A stretch of 64,000 bases of DNA from assembly GCF_001040845.1 (NCBI RefSeq), contig NZ_CP011941.1, positions 1,832,828 to 1,896,827 on the forward strand, read 5' to 3'. Positions 21,087-31,304 of this stretch are shown here, one piece after another. The translations under genes and the position numbers were made by a program. The notes under the pieces were generated by a model that saw nothing but the letters and a program-made list of their open reading frames with translations, did no database searches and was not told the origin of the DNA. This stretch comes from Synechococcus sp. WH 8020. Its GTDB lineage: Bacteria > Cyanobacteriota > Cyanobacteriia > PCC-6307 > Cyanobiaceae. How positions within the stretch are numbered: the first letter of the stretch is position 1; each line of letters starts with the position of its first letter.

Positions 21087-22295
21087 TTAAGCGCCCGCGG
21101 CATTCACCCGCTGATCCGCAGGGACCCAATGACGCATGGACGTACCGGTATAAATCTGAGAAGGGCGGAAAATTCGATTCGCACCGAGCTGCTCCCTCCA
21201 GTGAGCCAGCCAACCAGCGACGCGGGAAATTGCAAACACAGGGGTGAACAGATCTCTAGGAATTCCAAGCTTCCTATACACAAGGCCTGAATAAAAATCA
21301 ACGTTGGGATAAATCCCCTTAGGCCCAAGTCGAGTGGCGGCAGCCGTCTCAAGGGCATGGGCCACGTCGTAGAGCTCGTCGTGACCAAACCGAGCAAACA
21401 ACTCCTCAGCCAATGACTGAAGGATCACCGCCCGCGGGTCTTTGACTTTGTACTCACGGTGACCAAAACCCATCACTTTGCGTTTGCTCGCCACGGCTGA
21501 CTCGAGGTAGGAGTCGGCCTGTTCCGGAGTCCCAATCTCCTCCAACATCGCAAGCACATCTTCGTTAGCTCCACCGTGGAGAGGGCCTGCCAAAGTTCCT
21601 ACTGCCGATGCCACGACGGCGTAAGGGTCAGTCAACGTGCTTGCCGTCACCCTGGCGCTGAACGTGCTGGCATTAAGACTGTGCTCAGCGTGAAGGATCA
21701 AGCAGCGATCAAAGATTCGAGACGCGAGAGGATCGGGCTCTTGCTCCGTGAGCATGTACAAGAAGTTGGCTGAGTAAGCCAAGTCGTCGCGGGGCTGGAT
21801 TGGATCCTGGCCTTTACGAATCAACTGGAAGGCCGCCACCATTGTTGGGATCTTGGCGATCAGCCTGACAACAGCGTCATAGATGTATTGGGGGTCATCA
21901 ATGGCCCGACGGGAATAAAAGAGTCCCAGAGAGGCCGCGCTCGATTGAAGAGCATCCATCGGATGCCCGTTGGCAGGAAAGCACTTCATCATGTCGCGCA
22001 CCCGAAAGCTGACGCGACGATGCATTTGCACTTCGTGCTCGAAATCTCGAAATTGCTGAGGGGTCGGTAGTTCACCCCAGATCAACAAATACGTGGTCTC
22101 CAGAAAACTGCTGTGGACCGCGAGGTCATCGAGGGAGTAGCCCCGATAGGAGAGGCGCCCCTGCAGTCCGTCAATGTCACAAATTGAGGATTGGGTGGCG
22201 GGAACACCCTCCAGACCAGGTCTGAACACCAACCCCGTGCGTTCATGCCGGATTTCAGGACCGCCGGTCTGATTCACCACCACCCACAACGACAA
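21087..22295 (-). CDS. gltA: Citrate synthase
   Basis: About 402 residues. Catalytic features: the His in LAGPLHGGANEDVL, the His in MGFGHREYKVKDPRA, and the Asp in NVDFYSGL. Catalyses oxaloacetate plus acetyl-CoA to citrate, the entry to the incomplete cyanobacterial TCA cycle. The start is uncertain: TTG at 22295 or 22289 and GTG at 22283 all lie just after the sixA stop, while the longer open frame would run inside sixA. Linked to ndhA by a 24-base gap. Confidence 0.93.
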   Translation of the reverse strand: MSLWVVVNQTGGPEIRHERTGLVFRPGLEGVPATQSSICDIDGLQGRLSYRGYSLDDLAVHSSFLETTYLLIWGELPTPQQFRDFEHEVQMHRRVSFRVRDMMKCFPANGHPMDALQSSAASLGLFYSRRAIDDPQYIYDAVVRLIAKIPTMVAAFQLIRKGQDPIQPRDDLAYSANFLYMLTEQEPDPLASRIFDRCLILHAEHSLNASTFSARVTASTLTDPYAVVASAVGTLAGPLHGGANEDVLAMLEEIGTPEQADSYLESAVASKRKVMGFGHREYKVKDPRAVILQSLAEELFARFGHDELYDVAHALETAAATRLGPKGIYPNVDFYSGLVYRKLGIPRDLFTPVFAISRVAGWLAHWREQLGANRIFRPSQIYTGTSMRHWVPADQRVNAAGA

Positions 22296-22309
22296 CTCAT
22301 CAACGCAAC

Positions 22310-22795
22310 CTAAACGCAGCCCGGCAACAACAGACGTGGTCTTAGCAACCCCTGCAGCTGCGCTACGCCGCGCGGATCTGGGTGGGATGCGTCCCAACGG
22401 AGATGGCAAAGCCCTGCCTTACGCAGACGCAGGCCACCAGATCGCGCACCGATCAACTCCGCAGCCAGCAAACTCAAATCAGGTTCGTGCCCCACAAGCA
22501 GACACGAGCCTTGCAAGCGCCGAACCAAGGGCCATGGATCCCCCCCAGGCGCAAGACAACTGATGGGCTCAACCTTTGGAGCCATGCCAGTTTTGACCGC
22601 CAGCTCAGCTGTTTCACGCGCTCGACGATAAGGACTGCTGTACAAGCGCTCGGCGATCAATCCGAGATCGCGCAGACGGCTACACACCTTGAACGTGCGC
22701 TCAAGGCCCAAAGGCGTCAGACCACGATCCGGATGATCCGCGCCTTGGTGGCGCTCTTCAGCAATACCGTGACGGAACAGCAGCAGATCAACCAA
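22310..22795 (-). CDS. sixA: Phosphohistidine phosphatase SixA-like
   Basis: 161 residues of the histidine phosphatase superfamily: RHG motif at LLLFRHGIAEE, the second catalytic His in LVGHEPDLSLLA, and SSPYRRARETA. SixA removes phosphate from histidine phosphotransfer domains. Its start overlaps the end of the DUF3352 gene by eight bases. Small members of this superfamily also act on other phosphates, so the substrate is inferred. Confidence 0.85.
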   Translation of the reverse strand: MVDLLLFRHGIAEERHQGADHPDRGLTPLGLERTFKVCSRLRDLGLIAERLYSSPYRRARETAELAVKTGMAPKVEPISCLAPGGDPWPLVRRLQGSCLLVGHEPDLSLLAAELIGARSGGLRLRKAGLCHLRWDASHPDPRGVAQLQGLLRPRLLLPGCV

Positions 22796-24410
22796 ACCGG
22801 AGCTGAGCCCTCAGTCTCAAGCGGTTGGAACCGACTTGATCAACGCCCTCCTCTTCTTGGTCGACACCAGCAGCCAAAGCAAGCTCCTGCACCGCTGGGA
22901 GCAGGGGCCGTCCAGCCACCGACTGAATCAAGCTCCAGGGCCGCCACTTTTGAAGCTGAGCGCGGCTGGGCTCGGTTGCCAATGCCAACTGTTGCGCCAG
23001 AGGGGCCACCCCCTCGTCCTGCAAGGCCTCTAGTTGATCCAAACGAGGCTCGAGGGCTGAATGATCCTGACGCGTTGTCAGAGCATCCAATGTTTGCCCC
23101 CACCAGTCTTGGCCGGATTCGCGTTCTAAGGCCACGGCAAGCTGGGCCTGGAGCGAGGCTTCACCCCGCTGCCGCTGCCTGGCTAGCCGGGTCCATACCT
23201 CAAGAGCTGAGCCTTCAGAGGGGAGGGCCGAACGCACAAGCCCCTTGGACTGGAGGTCCGCATCCACAGCCTCCAAACCGGGCTGATCACTGGATGTTCC
23301 CAACAGCCAACCCTCGTCTCCCTGCTTCCAAAGCAGTGGGCCCGCATTCAACCCCACCACGGCTGAAGCCCCCTCGGTTCCAAGCGTTTGAAGCGTCTCC
23401 TCAAGAACAGGCGCCAACCATTGGGCGACGGGGTCCTCACTCTGAGGGCTGAGGAGGCCGGCAGGATCCGAGAGCACAGCCAAGGCAGTGGCAGATCCAC
23501 CAGCTGAACGCATCAAAGACCGAGACATCGTTAACCCATTCCCTGAGCTCCCAAGCGGCTGTTGAAAACGCAAGACAGCATCCAGATTGAGGGCCGTCCC
23601 TTTGGGTTCCAGTGCTGCCACTAGGCCAACAAGGTCATCGTGATCAGAGATTGAGCGAGGCATCCCTAGCCACCTCGCCATCGCAACGGGATCGGCGGTT
23701 AGCAGAGCCGCACCACGCCCGAGCTCCTGCAAATCCGCGACAAGAGCTTCGTCTCCAAGTTGGTGCAGAGCATCCAGCTGAGATACATCCAGGGACTGCT
23801 CCAGCACACCACGGCTGGAGGCGATTAGAAGCAGGTCATCGTCGATCAAGGCGGTAGCGATGGGTTGTGGCTCTCGACCAAGCAGCGCTCCGCGGCCGCT
23901 GATCACACCAATACCGCGATAGCGACTGATTTGCAGATCGGTTCCAGCCAAACTGCGGGTTTGCCAAAAGCGTTGGAGAAAACGCTTGGCACCGTCTTGA
24001 TCAAGGCTGGTGAGGGCAAGCACCCAACCCGCCGGTGCATCGGCGACCGGAGCAATCAAAGACAGGCTGACCTGGGGACCGATCCAATCCGCGAGTTCCC
24101 CCACAAAATCCAAGCCCGCAAGGGCAAAGGCTCCATCCCGCAATTGCTGCGTGCTGTCACGCGCTTGGCGTCGGCGTGAGACGGGTGCCACCGCCTGGGC
24201 ATACGCAGGCATGCGTACAGGATCAGCGAGCCAATGCAAACTGAGCGATGCGTCACTAGGTACAAACCGAGCGGCTCGTGGCAACACGAGGGGTTGCCCG
24301 ACAAGTTTGAGGGGACTCTGCTCTGCCATCGCCCACCACAAGCCCAATGCGGTGGTTAGCAGCAACACCACCGCTGCAGCGATAGCTAATAGGAAGGAAC
24401 GCGCCTTCAT
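22788..24410 (-). CDS. DUF3352 domain protein, membrane-anchored
   Basis: 540 residues. One hydrophobic N-terminal segment (about 5-28) as signal anchor, then a large extracytoplasmic domain beginning RAARFVPSDASLSLHWL, typical of cyanobacterial DUF3352 proteins of unknown function. Repeated patterns such as DLLLIASSRGVLEQ, twice in related form, suggest duplicated subdomains. It heads the minus-strand series leading into sixA and gltA. Confidence 0.8.
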   Translation of the reverse strand: MKARSFLLAIAAAVVLLLTTALGLWWAMAEQSPLKLVGQPLVLPRAARFVPSDASLSLHWLADPVRMPAYAQAVAPVSRRRQARDSTQQLRDGAFALAGLDFVGELADWIGPQVSLSLIAPVADAPAGWVLALTSLDQDGAKRFLQRFWQTRSLAGTDLQISRYRGIGVISGRGALLGREPQPIATALIDDDLLLIASSRGVLEQSLDVSQLDALHQLGDEALVADLQELGRGAALLTADPVAMARWLGMPRSISDHDDLVGLVAALEPKGTALNLDAVLRFQQPLGSSGNGLTMSRSLMRSAGGSATALAVLSDPAGLLSPQSEDPVAQWLAPVLEETLQTLGTEGASAVVGLNAGPLLWKQGDEGWLLGTSSDQPGLEAVDADLQSKGLVRSALPSEGSALEVWTRLARQRQRGEASLQAQLAVALERESGQDWWGQTLDALTTRQDHSALEPRLDQLEALQDEGVAPLAQQLALATEPSRAQLQKWRPWSLIQSVAGRPLLPAVQELALAAGVDQEEEGVDQVGSNRLRLRAQLRFG

Positions 24411-24428
24411 GACGCAGCAGGCGTGGGT

Positions 24429-24809
24429 ATGACCTCATCTTTATTCATGATGAATCCCATGACATCCTCTTCACCCCAATCCATCAGCGCCAGAGGCCTT
24501 CAAGAGTGGCTGTCGAGCGGCACCTCCCTTCAGCTCGTGGATGTTCGTGAGCATTCCGAAGTGGAAATCGCTCCCTTCCCCGGACAGGTGGAACATTTAC
24601 CGCTGAGCGAATCCAATCTGTGGCTCTCCGAGCTGACCACAAGGCTGACGACCAGCAAGCCCATCGTGGTGATTTGTCACGCCGGGATCCGCAGCAGGAA
24701 CTTTGGTTGCTGGCTCTTAGAGCAAGGACAGGGGTACGACGTTTGGAACTTGGAAGGTGGCATTCATGCCTGGAGTGTGGAGGTTGACCCCAACGTTCCC
24801 CGCTACTGA
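24429..24809 (+). CDS. Rhodanese-like domain protein
   Basis: About 126 residues; the start may be any of ATG 24429, 24447, 24450 or 24459. A single rhodanese domain: LQLVDVREHSEVE, then the active-site loop CHAGIRS with the catalytic cysteine, and the closing YDVWNLEGGIHAWS. Likely a sulfurtransferase handling sulfane sulfur; partner unknown. Divergent from the DUF3352 gene and 65 bases before hrcA. Confidence 0.85.
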   Translation: MTSSLFMMNPMTSSSPQSISARGLQEWLSSGTSLQLVDVREHSEVEIAPFPGQVEHLPLSESNLWLSELTTRLTTSKPIVVICHAGIRSRNFGCWLLEQGQGYDVWNLEGGIHAWSVEVDPNVPRY

Positions 24810-24874
24810 GCAGCGGTTCATGACAACGGGACCAATCCGAGCGGAAACCTCCGTACGATCTCGATGCTGATTGT

Positions 24875-25873
24875 GTGCCTGTGCAGCCGCTGCCCCGCCG
24901 ACAACAGGAGGTACTCAGGGCCACGGTGCACCACTACGTCGACACCATTGAGCCAGTGGGAAGCCGCACCCTGGTTCAAAGGTTCGATCTGCAAGCCAGT
25001 GCTGCCACCGTGCGTTCAGCCATGGGGGCCCTAGAGCAACGGGGTCTTCTGACCCAACCACACACATCTGCGGGACGAGTTCCAAGCCCAAGTGGATACC
25101 GGCATTACGTGGATTGCTTGCTCCCTAGGCCCGGAGCAATCGCCCAACATCTCGATCAGGAGCTCACCCAACTCAGCCTTCGCTGGGCAGCTCTTGATGA
25201 CCTGCTCCAAAACATGGCCAGGAGGCTCACCGACTTCACGGGACTGATGAGCCTGATCACTCATCCCACCCAGAGACAACCGGCACTGGAAGCCATCCGA
25301 CTGGTTCGTAGCGAAGAGCGCTTGCTAGTGATGTTGGTGAAAAATTCCAGCCAAGCCAGTCACCTCAATCTGCGGCTGCCCCACGGCAGTGAACATCAAA
25401 TCGAAGCGATGGATCAGTGGGCGCGCCGGCAGCTCGACAGCAACGGCAGTTTGAATTGGAATGCACTTCCAAGAGAACTGCAGGCCTGCGGCAGGGCCCT
25501 CCGGGATGCCATCGACAGCCATCAGACCTTGGAGACGACTCAAGAGACCAAGGCCTTATTTCACGGAGTGTCTCGTCTCGTCGCGGAGCCCGAATTCAGC
25601 CAAAGCGCCAAGGTCAGACCACTTCTAGAACTAATGGATCAAAGTCCCGCAGCCCTGACCCTCTCCGCTCCCGGTCCTGGCTGCGGCGTCTGGATTGGCC
25701 AAGAACATCCCGAACAAGCTCTTCACCAATGCTCAGTGGTCCAAGCCACTTACACGAGCGCCACTGATGGAGTCGGGCACGTGGCACTTGTGGGTCCGAT
25801 GCGGATGGCCTATGCCACAGCACTTGCTGCAGTGAAGAGTGCAGCACATCGTCTCGACTATCTCCTGAACTGA
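24875..25873 (+). CDS. hrcA: Heat-inducible transcription repressor HrcA
   Basis: 332 residues from a GTG start. N-terminal winged helix (RRQQEVLRATVHHYVDTIEPVGSRTL ... ASAATVRSAMGALEQ) and the family's conserved TSAGRVPSPSGYRHYVD segment. HrcA represses groESL and related genes through the CIRCE inverted repeat; no CIRCE copy was seen in this window, as expected if the targets lie elsewhere. Confidence 0.93.
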   Translation: MPVQPLPRRQQEVLRATVHHYVDTIEPVGSRTLVQRFDLQASAATVRSAMGALEQRGLLTQPHTSAGRVPSPSGYRHYVDCLLPRPGAIAQHLDQELTQLSLRWAALDDLLQNMARRLTDFTGLMSLITHPTQRQPALEAIRLVRSEERLLVMLVKNSSQASHLNLRLPHGSEHQIEAMDQWARRQLDSNGSLNWNALPRELQACGRALRDAIDSHQTLETTQETKALFHGVSRLVAEPEFSQSAKVRPLLELMDQSPAALTLSAPGPGCGVWIGQEHPEQALHQCSVVQATYTSATDGVGHVALVGPMRMAYATALAAVKSAAHRLDYLLN

Positions 25874-26279
25874 CATGGGGTTTTGCTCGTCCGTGCAAGC
25901 GATGGGGAAGAAGCCCGACCCATCGTCAATCACATCGTCAACGAAGGCTTCGTGAGCATTGCCGTAGCGAATCAGAACGACGCCTATGGGAACGATGTAC
26001 TTGCCAGCAGATTGAAAGCCTTACGGACCCATGATCTCGGCTCTGTCAGCACAGCCGCTTTGCAGCGAACCGCGGCATCAGGTGCTTCATTGCAAAGATG
26101 AGGAGTACTCGTGAACCGAAGCAATGCTCGAGAACGAATCACATCGAGATTGTCTCTTCGAGGAAATTGAACCAGAAAACATCTAAGACAACGATCACGA
26201 GAATTAATCAAAAGCCCCAAAAATTCAAGCTGATACCCAAACTTATTGGGGCACTTCAACAATCAGTGAAGCACTGTGT
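25874..26279. other. 406-base gap between hrcA and trpB
   Basis: No complete gene. The first half holds a short open frame resembling a fragment of an ABC-transporter ligand-binding protein (25883-26101). The second half (26102-26279) is A-rich and shows no recognisable gene, RNA or strong terminator, only a weak CTTCA/TGAAG inverted repeat just after the trpB stop. Confidence 0.5.
25883..26101 (+). pseudogene. Possible remnant of a periplasmic ligand-binding protein
   Basis: A 72-codon open frame whose central part (GFVSIAVANQNDAYGNDVLASRLKAL) resembles the region of Leu/Ile/Val-type substrate-binding proteins where strand and hinge residues read 'V-V-NDxYG'. Neither an N-terminal signal nor the rest of the roughly 380-residue family is present, so it is most simply a decayed gene fragment left after deletion. 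It could also be a short unrelated gene; no ATG start is present (TTG). Confidence 0.4.
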
Positions 26280-27536
26280 TTAAAGCTGGTTTCCGAGTTT
26301 TTCTGCCACGGTGTTCACATCTTTATCACCACGACCAGAACAATTAATCACAATTTCACTGCCGTTGGGAAGCGTTGGGCACAGCATTTCCAACCAAGCA
26401 AACGCATGGGCCGTTTCCAACGCTGGAATGATTCCCTCCAACTCACTCACGAGCCGTAAAGCTGCGATCGCCTCATCGTCGGTCACGGCACCGTATTCAG
26501 CGCGGCCGATTTCCCGCAGATAGCTGTGCTCTGGCCCCACACCGGGGTAATCAAGACCAGCGCTGATGGAATGCGCTTCCTGCACCTGGCCGTCCTGATC
26601 TTGAAGCAGCAGGCTCATCGCCCCGTGCAGCACACCCACTCGGCCCTCAGTAATCGTGGCGGCATGTCGTCCGGTTGCCACTCCATCTCCAGCAGCCTCA
26701 ACGCCAATCAGGCGAATAGAAGTGTCTTCAACAAACGGATGGAACAGACCCATGGCATTGGAACCTCCACCCACACACGCCAACAACACATCAGGGAGCC
26801 GCCCAAAGGCTTCCATGCATTGCTCTCTGGCTTCGTTACCAATCACGGCATGGAAATCACGCACCAACATGGGATAGGGATGCGGGCCGGCCACAGATCC
26901 AAGGATGTAGTGGGTGGTTTCCACATTGGTCACCCAATCGCGGATGGCTTCGCTCGTAGCGTCTTTCAAGGTGGCCGTCCCTGCCGTAACAGACTGAACG
27001 GTGGCTCCCAATAAGCGCATGCGGAACACATTGAGCGCCTGACGACGCATGTCTTCAGCACCCATATAAACGACGCACTCCAGGCCGAAACGAGCACAAA
27101 CTGTGGCTGTAGCCACGCCATGCTGACCAGCACCAGTTTCAGCAATGATCCGCTTCTTGCCCATGCGCAAGGCCAACAAAGCCTGACCAAGCGCATTGTT
27201 GATTTTGTGCGCACCCGTGTGGTTGAGATCTTCACGCTTCAACCAGATGCGTGGGCCACCGTCGGGTCGGCGGTAATGCGCAGTTAGACGCTCCGCTTCG
27301 TAAAGAGGCGTAGCTCGACCTACATACGTTCTCAGCAACCGGTTGAGCTCAGTTGTGAAGGCTGAATCCTTCCAAGCTTCCGCGGCTGCTTGTTCAAGCT
27401 CCGCCAACGCTGGCATCAGCGTTTCAGGGACGTACTGCCCCCCATAACGCCCGAACCGTCCATGCGCTTCAGGTCGAACCGAAGGCGTGAGACTGGAGGG
27501 ATCTGGAGTGCTGGCAGTCGGCAGAGTGCTTGTCAC
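26280..27536 (-). CDS. trpB: Tryptophan synthase beta chain
   Basis: 418 residues. The PLP-binding lysine lies in [21 protein letters not shown] is the phosphate-binding loop; [13 protein letters not shown] is the TrpB1 signature. Condenses indole with serine. trpA is not adjacent. The N-terminal 25 residues are Ser/Thr/Pro-rich and variable. Confidence 0.96.
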   Translation of the reverse strand: MTSTLPTASTPDPSSLTPSVRPEAHGRFGRYGGQYVPETLMPALAELEQAAAEAWKDSAFTTELNRLLRTYVGRATPLYEAERLTAHYRRPDGGPRIWLKREDLNHTGAHKINNALGQALLALRMGKKRIIAETGAGQHGVATATVCARFGLECVVYMGAEDMRRQALNVFRMRLLGATVQSVTAGTATLKDATSEAIRDWVTNVETTHYILGSVAGPHPYPMLVRDFHAVIGNEAREQCMEAFGRLPDVLLACVGGGSNAMGLFHPFVEDTSIRLIGVEAAGDGVATGRHAATITEGRVGVLHGAMSLLLQDQDGQVQEAHSISAGLDYPGVGPEHSYLREIGRAEYGAVTDDEAIAALRLVSELEGIIPALETAHAFAWLEMLCPTLPNGSEIVINCSGRGDKDVNTVAEKLGNQL

Positions 27537-27574
27537 AGGTCTGGCAGGCCGCTGAAACGGCGTCTTGCGATGCG

Positions 27575-28534
27575 TCAGCGTAAACAGGCGATTACACGAT
27601 GTCGTGGATCACAGGCCGTAATGCGCAGATCTCGAAATCCAGCTTGCAGAAGAGTGGCAGTCATATCGAGACCGAAATAGTCCTCGATGTAAGGCTCCGT
27701 ACTCTTCAGGAGAGTCGCGACGGCGGCTGGCAGGCGTTGCAACACCGACGAAGCTGGATCCTGATCCACCATCAGCAGCACACCCCCAGGCTTAAGAAGA
27801 CGCGCGGCTTCCGCACAAACCTCACGGGTGGCGGTTTGAGGCAGCTCATGGCAAACAAACTGAAGGCTGATGAAATCAAACGTCTGGTTCGCCCAAGCGG
27901 TGTGTTCCGCAGCGGCATGGCGCCACTCACTAATCAAGCTGTCGCGATCTCTGACCTTTGCCACAGCCAGCATCTCCGGGGAGAGATCTAAGCCAACCAG
28001 CCGAGGCTTCTTCAGTCCCCGTTGATCGGCCCGGTTGTTTAACCAACGGGCAAGCGCCTGAGTGCTGACTCCAACAGAACAACCCAAATCCAAAACCTCA
28101 TGGACGGAATCGCTCAAGAGCGGTTCCACAACCGCGTGGATCGCGTCACGGAGTCGTGTCTGAGCCTCTAGTGGTGCAAGCTTTTCCTCAGGCCAGATTC
28201 GCAGGGCCATCGCATCGGTAGCTTGCTCAGCCTCCGCTGCTGCCTGCCAGCAGAGGTTGCCCTGCTCATAGGCATGGAAACGTGCTTGGTAATAGGCAGG
28301 AGGAACCAAACCTTCGGTGCGGCTCTGTGCCAGCAGGGGAGCGGCAGCCTCCCGTAATTCAGACCGCCGCTTCCGCCAAGGAATACCGTTGCGCTCAGCT
28401 GTTCGGATGATCAGCTGTCGTGCCTGAAAAAACAGCGGGCGACGCAATAGGCGAATGCCAATCAAGCGTTCAATCCAGCGGCCGAGCCCCCTACTGGAAT
28501 CAGCCCATTGGGGCGCGGGAGCGAACTCACTCAT
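27575..28534 (-). CDS. Class I SAM-dependent methyltransferase
   Basis: 319 residues. Rossmann methyltransferase domain at about residues 125-270 with motif [16 protein letters not shown], motif [16 protein letters not shown], and motif post-[16 protein letters not shown]. The N-terminal 120 residues are basic and helical, with no recognised domain. Substrate unknown. It stands 38 bases upstream of trpB in the same direction and may share its transcript. Confidence 0.8.
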   Translation of the reverse strand: MSEFAPAPQWADSSRGLGRWIERLIGIRLLRRPLFFQARQLIIRTAERNGIPWRKRRSELREAAAPLLAQSRTEGLVPPAYYQARFHAYEQGNLCWQAAAEAEQATDAMALRIWPEEKLAPLEAQTRLRDAIHAVVEPLLSDSVHEVLDLGCSVGVSTQALARWLNNRADQRGLKKPRLVGLDLSPEMLAVAKVRDRDSLISEWRHAAAEHTAWANQTFDFISLQFVCHELPQTATREVCAEAARLLKPGGVLLMVDQDPASSVLQRLPAAVATLLKSTEPYIEDYFGLDMTATLLQAGFRDLRITACDPRHRVIACLR

Positions 28535-28572
28535 CGTGAGAAGCGGCAGAATGGGAGGAATGCAAATAGAAC

Positions 28573-28899
28573 ATGCGCAAGGGGGGCTGGCAAGAATTCA
28601 GCAATGCCGACAGTCTGCAACGCCCTACTGGACCATCAGCAGGAGTGACACCCAAGGGAGAGCAGGTCGTTCGCGTGCAGCCCACCCGAGGCGGGAAAGG
28701 GGGAAAGACCGTCACGGTGATCCGAGGTCTTGAGTTGGATCCAGATGGGCTCAAAGCCCTCTTGAAAAAGTTAAAAACACGGATTGGCAGCGGCGGAACT
28801 GCCAAAGATGGCGTGATCGAATTGCAAGGTGATCAGGTCGAGCTCAGCCTCGAGTACCTCAAGAAAGAGGGTTATCAACCGAAGAGAGCCGGAGGCTGA
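28573..28899 (+). CDS. SUI1/eIF1-like translation factor (YciH family)
   Basis: 108 residues. Conserved SUI1 core: [36 protein letters not shown] and IELQGDQVE. Related to eukaryotic eIF1; in bacteria YciH-type proteins are implicated in start-codon fidelity or stress translation. Divergent from the methyltransferase; cysC follows 52 bases downstream. Confidence 0.88.
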   Translation: MRKGGWQEFSNADSLQRPTGPSAGVTPKGEQVVRVQPTRGGKGGKTVTVIRGLELDPDGLKALLKKLKTRIGSGGTAKDGVIELQGDQVELSLEYLKKEGYQPKRAGG

Positions 28900-28951
28900 G
28901 ACGTCAGCCCACTTTGTGCCACGAGACAATGCCATCTTTCGCGTTCCGTTC

Positions 28952-29578
28952 ATGGCCGCCGCCGACAATCCAAAAGCCACCAACATCGTTTGGCACCAGG
29001 CCTCGGTCGATCGCGACACTCGAGCTGAGCAACGCGGGCACTGCAGTTCAATTCTCTGGTTTACGGGCTTAAGCGGAGCGGGCAAAAGCACCTTGGCCAA
29101 TGCCGTGAACGCTGCTTTGTTTGAACGCGGACTTGCCACTTACGTGTTGGACGGCGACAACGTTCGCCACGGCCTCTGCAAGGACTTGGGCTTTTCCGAC
29201 GCCGACCGCGAGGAGAACATCCGTCGCATTGGAGAGGTAGCCAAGCTGTTCCTCGATGCAGGCGTCATCGTTCTCACGGCGTTTGTATCCCCGTTTCGAG
29301 CTGACCGCGACAAGGCCAGAGCCCTTGTGAATACTGGAGACTTCATCGAGATCCACTGCGCAGCCGATCTCAGCGTTTGCGAAGAACGCGACACCAAAGG
29401 GCTCTATGCCAAAGCACGTGCCGGGGAAATCAAAGAATTCACAGGAATCTCCAGCCCCTATGAGGCACCCGAACAGCCTGAGCTCAACGTGAACACAGGC
29501 AACAGCAGCCTGGACAGCTGCGTTGATCAGGTCATCCGCTATCTGGTCGACAAAAAAGTTATTCCTGCGCAGAGCTGA
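28952..29578 (+). CDS. cysC: Adenylylsulfate kinase
   Basis: 208 residues from the ATG at 28952. P-loop [13 protein letters not shown], followed by the APS kinase segments [17 protein letters not shown] and [10 protein letters not shown]. Phosphorylates APS to PAPS for sulfate assimilation or sulfation. An open frame extends upstream across the end of the SUI1 gene, but similarity begins only after this start. The last 20 bases overlap the permease gene on the other strand. ATP sulfurylase is not nearby. Confidence 0.93.
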   Translation: MAAADNPKATNIVWHQASVDRDTRAEQRGHCSSILWFTGLSGAGKSTLANAVNAALFERGLATYVLDGDNVRHGLCKDLGFSDADREENIRRIGEVAKLFLDAGVIVLTAFVSPFRADRDKARALVNTGDFIEIHCAADLSVCEERDTKGLYAKARAGEIKEFTGISSPYEAPEQPELNVNTGNSSLDSCVDQVIRYLVDKKVIPAQS

Positions 29579-30641
29579 TCGTTCTTGAAGGGAGATCAAA
29601 GCCCTGACGATCAGCCCAGGCGTCGATCAGGGTTTTGATGCAGCTCGCCACTGGCACGGCTAACAACAGTCCGAGAAGCTCTCCAAAACCAAAGAGAGCG
29701 CCCGCTCGCGCACCAAGGGGGAGCGCAATGAGCAGCCAAGCCGGCTGCAAGCCAACGATGCTCCCCATTAAGCGTGGCTGGATCACTTGATCCACGATCT
29801 GACCAACACCAATCGCTGCCGCCAGGATGGCGATGCCCATGCCCGGATCTTGCACTGCTAGCAAAACACTCACCGCAACGATGGTGAAAGCACTGGCATA
29901 GGGGATCAAAGTGGTTAAACCAATCAGGACAGCAAACAACACCCCATAAGGAATCTTCAACAGCGTGAACACCGCAATCTGACCAGCGCTCAAAATCAAA
30001 GCGAGCACGACCTGACCTGCGAAATAGCCCCGAAAGGTGCGCGTAACCGTGGTCACGACCAGCTGGCGCCATTCCTGCGGCAACCAACGAACCAACCCGG
30101 CAGAGATGGAATCGCCTCCGAGCAGAAAAAACACCGCCAGCACCAGAACGATGACGGTGTTGATGGTGGTGCCGAGGGTCGCGCCAAGGATGCTGAGCAA
30201 CTGTTGACTTAACTGACTGGCTAGACGACTGGCACGCGTCAGCACATCGCTGCTCAGATCACCAAATTCACTCGGCAAGCCACGGGCCATGGCCCATTCC
30301 TGGAGACGAGCGATCAAGCCTTGGGATGCTTCAAGCCAACCTGGCAAGGCATTAATCAATTGCGCGAGTTGGTCAATCAGAAGAGGAACCAACGTGATCC
30401 CTGAGATCACCAAGATTCCGACGGCCACCAAAAAAACGAGAGAAATCGAAAGCCAATCCGGAAGCCCCCTGGCATGAAGCCAACGGGAGGGAATGCTCAG
30501 AAGGAAGGCGATCAGGGCAGCCGTCAAGAACAACCCCGGGAAGGGCGCTAGCGGCACAAGCAACTGACGCAACACAAATAAGTTGAGCGTCAAAAGAGGT
30601 AGGGCTAGTCCCCAACGCAGCCAGGCAGGACCGAACATCAA
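29559..30641 (-). CDS. AI-2E family transporter (PerM/YdiK-type permease)
   Basis: 360 residues with about seven to eight membrane helices. Typical features: two early helices, a soluble stretch (about 85-140) and then the helical bundle with [16 protein letters not shown] and [29 protein letters not shown]. Family members export or transport varied small solutes; the AI-2 name is historical and the substrate is unknown. Confidence 0.85.
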   Translation of the reverse strand: MMFGPAWLRWGLALPLLTLNLFVLRQLLVPLAPFPGLFLTAALIAFLLSIPSRWLHARGLPDWLSISLVFLVAVGILVISGITLVPLLIDQLAQLINALPGWLEASQGLIARLQEWAMARGLPSEFGDLSSDVLTRASRLASQLSQQLLSILGATLGTTINTVIVLVLAVFFLLGGDSISAGLVRWLPQEWRQLVVTTVTRTFRGYFAGQVVLALILSAGQIAVFTLLKIPYGVLFAVLIGLTTLIPYASAFTIVAVSVLLAVQDPGMGIAILAAAIGVGQIVDQVIQPRLMGSIVGLQPAWLLIALPLGARAGALFGFGELLGLLLAVPVASCIKTLIDAWADRQGFDLPSRTISSAQE

Positions 30642-30692
30642 ACGTTCCGTTGAGAGTGAATTGTGAAACGGACCAGGGCCGAAGCTGTGTAA

Positions 30693-31247
30693 TCAGCTAC
30701 TCGACATTGAATCCAGATACGCGTCAGCACCGAGATCTTTGAGGCGGGCATCCTTGGCAACCACCATGTCGTGAAGTTGCTGGCGATACGCCTCCAGTCG
30801 TTCAGACAAGGACGAATCACTAATCGCCAGAATCTGAGCGGCCAGCAAACCAGCGTTTAAACCTCCGCCAATCGCAACCGTGGCAACAGGGACTCCACCA
30901 GGCATCTGCACAATGGAATGCAGGGAGTCCACTCCAGACAGAGCTCGACTCTTCACAGGGACACCGATCACGGGAAGCGTGGTGAGTGAGGCGACCATTC
31001 CTGGGAGATGAGCAGCACCACCGGCACCAGCAACGATCACTTTGAATCCCAGCTGTTTGGCATGCCGTGCAAAGTCCACCATTTCCAGGGGAGTGCGATG
31101 GGCCGAAAGCACACGCACCTCAACGCTGACGCCTAATTCTTCGAGAACCGAAACCGCTGGCTTCAGGGTCGGCAAGTCAGAATCACTTCCCATAATCACT
31201 GCAACAAGGGGAGTCGCGACGATTGTGGGCTCCGATGGCTTGGACAC
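30693..31247 (-). CDS. purE: N5-carboxyaminoimidazole ribonucleotide mutase
   Basis: 184 residues from a GTG at 31247. Signatures [28 protein letters not shown] and [12 protein letters not shown] are the class I PurE active-site loops. Converts N5-CAIR to CAIR in purine synthesis. The open frame continues 100 codons upstream, but that part is antisense to nagA and meaningless. Divergent from nagA with 57 bases between starts. Confidence 0.94.
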   Translation of the reverse strand: MSKPSEPTIVATPLVAVIMGSDSDLPTLKPAVSVLEELGVSVEVRVLSAHRTPLEMVDFARHAKQLGFKVIVAGAGGAAHLPGMVASLTTLPVIGVPVKSRALSGVDSLHSIVQMPGGVPVATVAIGGGLNAGLLAAQILAISDSSLSERLEAYRQQLHDMVVAKDARLKDLGADAYLDSMSSS

Positions 31248-31304
31248 AGCAAGCTTGCAGCGAGACTGCCATCGTCCCGCATTGGCTTCAGAGGACCATT
31301 CCCC

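Noticed and set aside
22382-23452. Long plus-strand open frame (356 codons) opposite sixA and the DUF3352 gene
   Set aside because: Rich in Gln/Pro/Arg low-complexity runs, no domain, and fully antisense to two well-supported genes; a codon-bias shadow.
24811-24874. CIRCE operator in front of hrcA
   Set aside because: No TTAGCACTC-N9-GAGTGCTAA like sequence is present here or elsewhere in the window.
26102-26279. Possible tRNA or small RNA in the A-rich stretch before trpB
   Set aside because: No T-loop consensus, acceptor stem or stable hairpin could be found.
26464-26471. GCGATCGC octamers (here and near 8692, 15950, 35778, 37246, 41237)
   Set aside because: These are HIP1 palindromes, widespread in cyanobacterial genomes, and not specific to any feature here.
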